Source: Karalla daura (lineage: Eukaryota > Chordata > Actinopteri > Chaetodontiformes > Leiognathidae). From it: a stretch of DNA of 64,000 bases. The stretch lies in assembly GCA_029224185.1 (NCBI GenBank), contig CM055198.1, positions 6,638,210 through 6,702,209 on the forward strand. Reading direction: 5' to 3'. The position numbers and the translations under genes are program-made. The notes below the pieces were generated by a model. That model was not told where the DNA came from. It saw nothing but the letters and a program-made list of their open reading frames with translations, and did not search any database. This document shows, in pieces, positions 57,501 through 64,000 of this stretch; position 1 is the first letter of the stretch, and each line of letters begins with the position of its first letter.

Positions 57501-60500
57501 ACACTTCCCTCAATTTCCACTGTAGCTCCTTTGTCACAAGTCACAAAAATCAAATCAAACGTCCAATCAGTATCTGTTAGAGGGAAATTTGGTTGAAACA
57601 GATCCTGGTTTCTCATGGGTCTCTGAATGCAGACAGTTGCACATTAAAAATGTAACTCCATCTTAAAAAGTGCGAAGACTAATTACTGCAGTCATCTGTG
57701 AAAATCAGACATCTAAGGGGTTTGGAAACATGAACACACACAGCCACCGAGTAACACAGAGGCAAGGTCACACTCAGGGAAATGTGTCAGGCACATGCAG
57801 TATCTGGCCTCCGGCTTTTATGTAGCTTAAAGGCTTGTGAGCCGTCACGGCTGAGAAACTGTAGCTGATCCCCAGGTGATTCAGTGTGGTCCACGCGGCA
57901 ACCGAGGAGCGACACGTGCTCCCGCTTCACTCGAGCACAAATGAGAAGCTGCGGCATCCTTCACTCTGAGCACTGACGTCTGTTGAAACCTTCCAAATGT
58001 GTGTCAATGGAAATATACAAATAAATGAACAGGACGTTTTATCTGCAGCCGGTGTATATAAAAATATATCTATATATATTAAAAAAACTGCGTCAGGCCA
58101 GTGATGTATTCCAAATACATTTGTATTCAGCGCCACAAACACAATTTCTCTCTGTAAACCAAATGAAACATGTAGCTTCAGGGTTGATGGATGGAAAACA
58201 GATTGATTCGAGCAGAGCCTGCACCGTGTGTCCAGTTTTTCATTTGGAGAGAGCATGAGGAGGCCGTCATGCTCTGGCTGCCGTGTCCCAGAGTAAACCG
58301 GACGGGCCGAGGCTCAGTTTGTCGGTCGGCAGGTTCACATTTTACAGATTTTTAAGTGGAGACAATAACGGGAGAGAGCTGTCACGCTGCGGCGTGGGAA
58401 AAAAAAAAACATCACTTGTAGTCAGCTCCCACAACCGTTGTCAAATAGCGGAAGATGTCGTGTTCACGTTGGTTGAGATGACAGACACGGAAGAGTGCAA
58501 GAGACAGTCACTGCGTCACTCCATAAATGACAGAGTGATGGAAAGAAGAATCTCCACTTAAAGCAACGACTGAGGGATTTCGCTTTGATTGCGCCTTTGC
58601 TTTCCAGCTGAGGTGCAACGACAACAGGATAAAGACAGCCACTCGCGTGAAGGTCACTATTTTCAAGCTGCATTTGGCAAAATGAATGTCGTTCCTTTAG
58701 GAAACGCTGCCAGAGATGGAATGGAATGTTAGTCGTCTCCCCAGACAACCAGAGCCACATTTTTGCTTCGGAAAAAAATGTTCCCATTAAAAGTCTATGC
58801 TGGTGTAACTCAAAGGCTGGATGTGGCATCTCTTCTTATCATCACAATGCAAGCCCTGTCGGGATGCGGACACCGCTGCAGGCTAATGAGAAGAAGGAGA
58901 AGGAAAAAAAAAAAAAGGTAAGATGTAAAATAAACACAATTATACCGTCAGCCGCGGAAACACGAAACACTGTGGCCAAAAAACAAACACGACACGGCCG
59001 CTTCTCGAGGTATTGCTCAGGTGAGGCAACACTCTCCAGACCAACTTGCTCGGCAACAAGCTGTACAGAGCCAGGACCCCGAGAATTAGCCTCCACCCTG
59101 ACTCGGGACCTCTCAGCCGGCAACAAATTTGGGGCACACCAAAAAAAGTCTGGGAAAAGCTCCAAACGCCTCTGAGCTGCACACAGACGAGCAAACTCAT
59201 TCAACTACCTCCTGCTCGGAGCGGCGACACAGAGCAAATCCTCCTTACAGCCACAACTCGGAAAACCCATCCGCAAGCGCGTCCCATTTAGCGAATCAGC
59301 GACGGGGTTAATTAATCGTTAACCTCGAAAGTTTGAAAAGAGTCGCCTCCCGTTGTAGGCCTGGACAACACACGTGGTAGCTCTTCCTCAGTAGACCATA
59401 ATCTGTCCACACGGGAAACCGTTTTTCAAAACATCTGGACGCATCAGAGACAAAAACAATTCAGAGCCAGGTCATTAGGTGCCGTGGAAGCCCACGTCAG
59501 CACAACATCTAATAAAAACAAACGTGCAAACAATACTCGCTCATCATCAACGCATGTCCTCTGCGTGAAGCAAAAGTACATTTGTGTAGTGATGTGAGTG
59601 TCTGCCAAAAGCAATTTTCTTTTTTTTTTTCAGACAGATACCAGAGTTAGTTTAAAACAATACCTTAGAGGGCAAAAAGAGGAAATCGTTCTGCAGCTGA
59701 ACCAAGTACAGAGGGAGATGTTTGTTTTCATGGGTTCAAGGACTGGTTTAGTGTCTGGTTAAGACAGTGAGGTGAGCTCAAAGCACAGAAGGGAGAAAAA
59801 AAAGAAAAAAAAATCACACCTGAGACTTCCATCTGAGGCACATCAAAATGACCAACATGTGAAAGCCGCCGAAAAGACAATTTTGTTTGCAGTGGCACCA
59901 AACTCACCTCTTGGTCTTCATCACTAACTTTTTGTCCTTGGCAAAGTTTGAGCTCCCGTTGGGGAAATAGTTCCAATAAAGCTGGAGTCTCTTCTCCGCA
60001 GAACTACGCGTCTCCCAGCGAGGCTGATGAAAGCTGTTGCTCCACTTTGTCCTTCAGCCGTGTCTTCGCAAGCTCTCCCGTCGGCACTCTGAGCTCTAAC
60101 CTGACAGTAACCTTTCCTGCTGCCACTTCGGATCGAGACGTTCTGAGGGAATGTCAGCGGGCACCTCTGAGATCAGGCGTGACTGGCTCATCTCGGGCAA
60201 TTGGAATATTAAAACAAAAGGCCAGTGTGGCTGCAGGTTTTTGCTCCAACCTATCAAGAGCGCATCAGACGCAGAAACGTTGACCGATCAAGTCAGCTGT
60301 GCTGCTGCAGCCCGACACAGCCGTGCGTTCAATTTGTGCGCACGCAGATTGATCAAAGAAGAGCAGATTGAAAAGTGATTTCAAAAATAAGATTTCAATG
60401 AATAAGATGGAACCCGTCGTTTTGTTTCTCACGAGTCGAAAATAAATGAGAAAAAGAAACAAAAGAATTGGCTTTTGGATCCAGCGTATGGGAGTGAAAA

Positions 60501-60646
60501 GCTCTGTTGCTGCTGTCTAAGTTGTTCATCTCTGGCCCCAATGTGACCGCTGAGGTGGAGGAGTGTTGGGATAACTGTAATTATGAAGCCAAAGCTGAAT
60601 TAAGGGTCTTTTCTACACTGGTATTAGAAGAGGGGGTAAATTAGAA
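54578..60646. other. non-coding stretch
   Basis: No gene supported. It contains G11 at 55684-55694 and several poly-A runs (for example near 56222, 56690, 58400 and 58903). An isolated 'caaatggcggcagg' YY1-like motif lies near 57428, and an AT-rich palindromic 'aaatatatctatatatatt' near 58060. The frames at 58726-59204 are open on both strands and not recognisable. Confidence 0.4.
55684..55694. repeat. G11 homopolymer
   Basis: Eleven G in a row. Confidence 0.95.
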
Positions 60647-60672
60647 GGGGGGGGGGGGGGGGGGGGGGGGGG
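60647..60672. repeat. G26 homopolymer
   Basis: Twenty-six consecutive G. Runs this long are rare, can form G-quadruplex structures and are often misread or collapsed by sequencing, so the length may not be exact. Confidence 0.93.
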
Positions 60673-61286
60673 TCTAAATTGTTGCTGGAAATAAATACTA
60701 TTTAAATAAAATAAATGTAGGTGTTATTTGTCCACAGACTGTGTCGGAGTGTTCAAGGTGGATTAGGAATCAAATACAGTTTCTGTGGGTGTGCTACTTT
60801 TTTTCCCATGTGCATAAACAAAGACGGCAGGTGAGTTTGTCTTCATTTCTGAAATGAGAACCAAGTTCATCCATTAACGGCGAGGAGAACTGTTTGGAAA
60901 TGTCACCGTTAGAGTGCCTGCCTGTGTGGCTGCCTTACTCCTTCACTCCATCCACTTTGTGAAGGCACAAATGTGAAGGGGAAAGAGATCTACCGGCGGC
61001 TTCACGCTCCCTGCTCTGCTCAGAGAGGTCACGGAGACCTTGTGGGGACGCCGCGCCACGAGAAGCATTGCACAAGTGTTGCACATCTGACTGTTATTAT
61101 GTAGAGAGAGAGAGATGAGAAACAGCGTGTGTATGTGTGAGTGAGTGTTACGTTGGACAAATGAAAGTCAAGCTGCACGGTGAAATACGTGGAAGTCTTG
61201 TTATTCAGGACAAGATGAGAGGCTTCCACGCACAGCGCTCCGCATCTCACAAAGAAAATGTCAACACAAGCTGAAGAGAGACTAGC

Positions 61287-61300
61287 GGGGGGGGGGGGGG
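61287..61300. repeat. G14 homopolymer
   Basis: Fourteen G in a row, 615 bp after the G26 run. Confidence 0.94.
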
Positions 61301-61686
61301 CAAACAGACAGGTGAGTGTCACATTCCTCTCCGCTCTGCATTAGGGAAGTAATAATAATACACAAGCGCCTGACTGAGCGTTGTGAGCAGCAAAGCAGAG
61401 CAGAGGAGAGGAGACGGCACAACAGCCACGGGCTGCTTGACACAAAGAGCAAACACTGTCTGTGAAAAGTCACAGAGAGCGACAAAACCCCGTCGAGTCA
61501 AATGTTTGACTGAGAGGAACGTCTCCCCTCTCTTCCATCAGAGGTGTCTGATACTCTCAGACGGCCCCTGTTCCAATCCCGCTGGCGGCCAAACAATACT
61601 TAGAAAAGAAAAATGAAAATGCTCCCGTCACTCAGAATGGCCAGAATGGGGAGATTATGGTTGTGTCTATCTAGTTTTTATCTGTA

Positions 61687-61706
61687 TATCCATCCATCCA
61701 TCCATC
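61687..61706. repeat. (ATCC)n tetranucleotide repeat
   Basis: Four to five ATCC units. In fish such tracts often mark the start of the interspersed repeat family described at 22579, but no further block of it follows here. Confidence 0.85.
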
Positions 61707-62119
61707 TCGGGGGCATAAACTGGTTTGGTCTCTGAATCCATGTTGTTTTAGCCTTTGAGCCAGCCAGCACATGAACTCCGGGTACTGGACTGCACATCTA
61801 TGGACTTCAGCAGTGGCATGAAGCCAGAGGCAACAACGTGCTTTAGTATTTTCATTCTAACAGTTTCACTTGGCCAGTGTTTTCTGGCTGACCTGGAGCA
61901 AGAGTTCAGGCCCGGACGCGAGGGTTACATGTTGGCCGTCGGCCCAGTGGTCGCTACACGCATCAAATAGGGCCCGCTCTCGTAACGTATTGAAGTGACC
62001 TCTCACACTTGTCCTCCTTCTGGCGGGCTTTGTTTCTGCCTCAGCGGCCCTCTGCCTGGCTGTCTTCCCATTGAGTCCGGGCTGCCTGTCCGAGCAGTGC
62101 CGTGGCCCTGGCTCGGCCC

Positions 62120-62390
62120 CATGTACAGCCACAGGTGAATTGCAGCGGGCTGCCCTTATTGCCCTCAGGACGGTGGACAATCGGAGAAGAGAAAAACCTA
62201 CATCACCGCTGGCTGAAATAATTGCTTTATTGAGGAACTGTAAAATTGTCCCAGGGTGACACTGTAGGCTCAGTGCAAAGCTCATTTTACCTCCATTTCC
62301 CCACATTATAATTCCCATGAGTCATTGAGGCATGATAATGTACAAAGCTGATTTTCTGAGGCGCCGCTATCCACAGAGAGGTCGACGTTC
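62120..62390. promoter_or_regulatory. candidate conserved non-coding element
   Basis: A repeat-free stretch with 'gctgaaataattgctttatt', 'cacattataattcccatg' and 'ggcatgataatgtacaaagc'. AT-rich homeodomain-type cores are spaced through unique sequence that reads as neither coding nor repeat-derived. Regulatory status is inferred. Confidence 0.23.
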
Positions 62391-63653
62391 TCGCTAATGA
62401 AACCTCGGACACTACTACTCCTTCCTTTTGATTTTCATGACATTGTGGAAGGATGTGAAATACCTTTTTTGACGACTCCCGAAAAAGTACTTTCTTTCAA
62501 ACATGATGATCTAATGGAAACACATTTTCAGTTTCATGAAACTACAATGACTTCTGTAAGAAACCTCGCTAATCAGTCCCTAATGTTCCTGAGTGCTAAC
62601 AAAAAGATCGGAAACATGTTTTACAAGATTGCGTATTAAATTGTTAACGTAAAAATTTGCAACATCGTCTGTAGTGTTAAATAGCAATTAGCATCACACT
62701 CTGTGAAACATCTGCTTATATCCACATCTGAGGTGATAAAAGAGAAAAGAAACAACGCGCCTGGAGGAGACAATTAACAAGTGAAGAATGACTATTTCAG
62801 CAGATTCCCAAGAAAAGTAAAAAAAAAAAAAAAGAAAAAAAGAGTGATGAGAATGCTTCCAGATCCAATGTGAATGGAACAGCAGCAAAGAAAACGATAA
62901 CCGATCCATTCCTGGACAAAGTCCTTCTCAATGTCAAGATCAAATGACGTGCTGACCTTCCTTCATCTCACTGGTTTTCTGGTTGTGATGACTGACGAGC
63001 AACACGTGTCTCAGGAGTTTTGACACGTCTTAACACTGCCCAAACCACTCTCAACACTGAAACTGACATTTGGAGTCTGAAGAACCTTGAGCACACAATA
63101 ATATCTGCAAAGTATAGACCTGTTAAGCCTCTTGCATGTGAATCAAAGAGAGGAAAATTTTTTCTTTTTTTTAAATCTAGGATTTCTGGTTGATTGAAGG
63201 CTGCTCTACATTTAAAAGCGTGTCCTCCAAAAAGACCTTTGGAGGTTTTTAGTGAATGTGCGGAGCCTCATTACAGGACCGGAACACTCGAGCCTTTACA
63301 GCACCCGTCGGCTTCACCTTGCTCCGACAGAGTGACGCAGCCCCCGGGTTCAACCTCGGCACCGGAAGAAACCAGCTGAACTCCGCCCAACACCGAGGTG
63401 GCTCCGGCCGCAACACAAAAGATCTGTCACGCTTAAAATAATGGCGGACCCCATCATAGACACATTTGGAGGTTCTGCGGCATGAATATTTCACAGCTCG
63501 AACCGCCGAGGGCTGAGCCGATTTGCATGGGCACATAAAAATTGCGAAGGAAATATGCTAATGTTTTTCATTTGGTAAAATATACTCACAGCTGAGAGGT
63601 TGCACACATATGGACACTTTTTGTAGGTTTGCTAAATGAAAGCGAGAGCCAGG

Positions 63654-63660
<7 letters not shown>

Positions 63661-63731
<71 letters not shown>
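63661..63731. repeat. (CA)35 microsatellite
   Basis: A perfect CA array of 71 bp. Confidence 0.98.
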
Positions 63732-63733
<2 letters not shown>

Positions 63734-64000
63734 CCAAACTGCAGAACTGCCTTTACCGATTTCAGTGAAAAATAGGGTTTTGCATTTCTTTCATTTCTTT
63801 CAACTTTGCATTATAATGACTGCATCAGGCTGTAACATTGGTTCATAAGAAAGGTTCAGGATTTCAGAAGCGTGTGTGTGCCTGTGTAAAAGGAGAGCGA
63901 AAGAGAAAAGGGGAGAGAGAGATTGAATTATAGAGCAGGGATGAAATGTGATGCATCTTCTCGTTTTTAATTGTTACACTGTATGAGACTGTATGGATAC
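63732..64000. other. non-coding end of window
   Basis: A unique segment with a GA-rich patch at 63894-63931. No feature is supported. Confidence 0.5.

Larger units (their letters stand above)
60673..63655. other. non-coding stretch
   Basis: No gene supported. It holds G14 at 61287-61300, (ATCC)n at 61687-61706, the candidate element at 62120-62390 and a poly-A near 62817-62834. A moderately CpG-rich unique segment at 63260-63530 contains a YY1-like 'aaaataatggcggac'. Confidence 0.4.

Noticed and set aside
1..64000. CRISPR arrays, bacterial operons, phage or plasmid features
   Set aside because: No spaced direct repeats, no dense coding, no Shine-Dalgarno-linked genes. Composition and repeats are those of a fish nuclear genome.

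Overview
This window looks like teleost fish nuclear DNA. No complete protein-coding gene, rRNA, tRNA or CRISPR array can be supported in it. Signs of a fish genome: about two dozen (CA/TG)n microsatellites in 64 kb, degraded copies of a high-copy repeat family I recognise from fish genomes (its 'caccctggacaggtcgcc' and 'ggactgtgggaggaa' blocks), LINE 3' ends with 'cttatctta' tails, and TA-flanked miniature DNA transposons. Long open frames are mostly reading-frame accidents in CA arrays or low-complexity sequence. I cannot name the species or the chromosomal locus.

Layout. At 1.7-2.3 kb there is a CpG island with promoter-like features on the minus strand and a candidate first exon encoding a signal-peptide-like N terminus. 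Any such gene would continue leftwards, out of the window. From 2.3 kb to the end I see non-coding DNA. It contains (a) microsatellites, some over 65 bp; (b) old transposable elements, namely a pair of TA-flanked MITEs in opposite orientation (20.5 and 30.5 kb), a LINE end beside the second MITE, two diverged copies of an unidentified dispersed repeat (6.1 and 20.1 kb), at least four copies of the fish repeat family, and a possible LTR remnant at 46.2 kb; (c) three further strong CpG islands (38.2-38.8, 43.08-43.38, 51.58-51.91 kb); and (d) several compact stretches rich in TAAT/ATTA cores that resemble conserved non-coding elements (8.0, 10.6, 27.7, 36.1, 46.5, 48.2 and 62.2 kb).

The best overall reading is a regulatory landscape or large intergenic/intronic region near a developmental or neural gene. 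CpG islands and candidate enhancers are spaced along it and relic transposons fill the gaps. That reading is inference. What the sequence shows directly is the repeats, palindromes, CpG density and motif clusters listed below.
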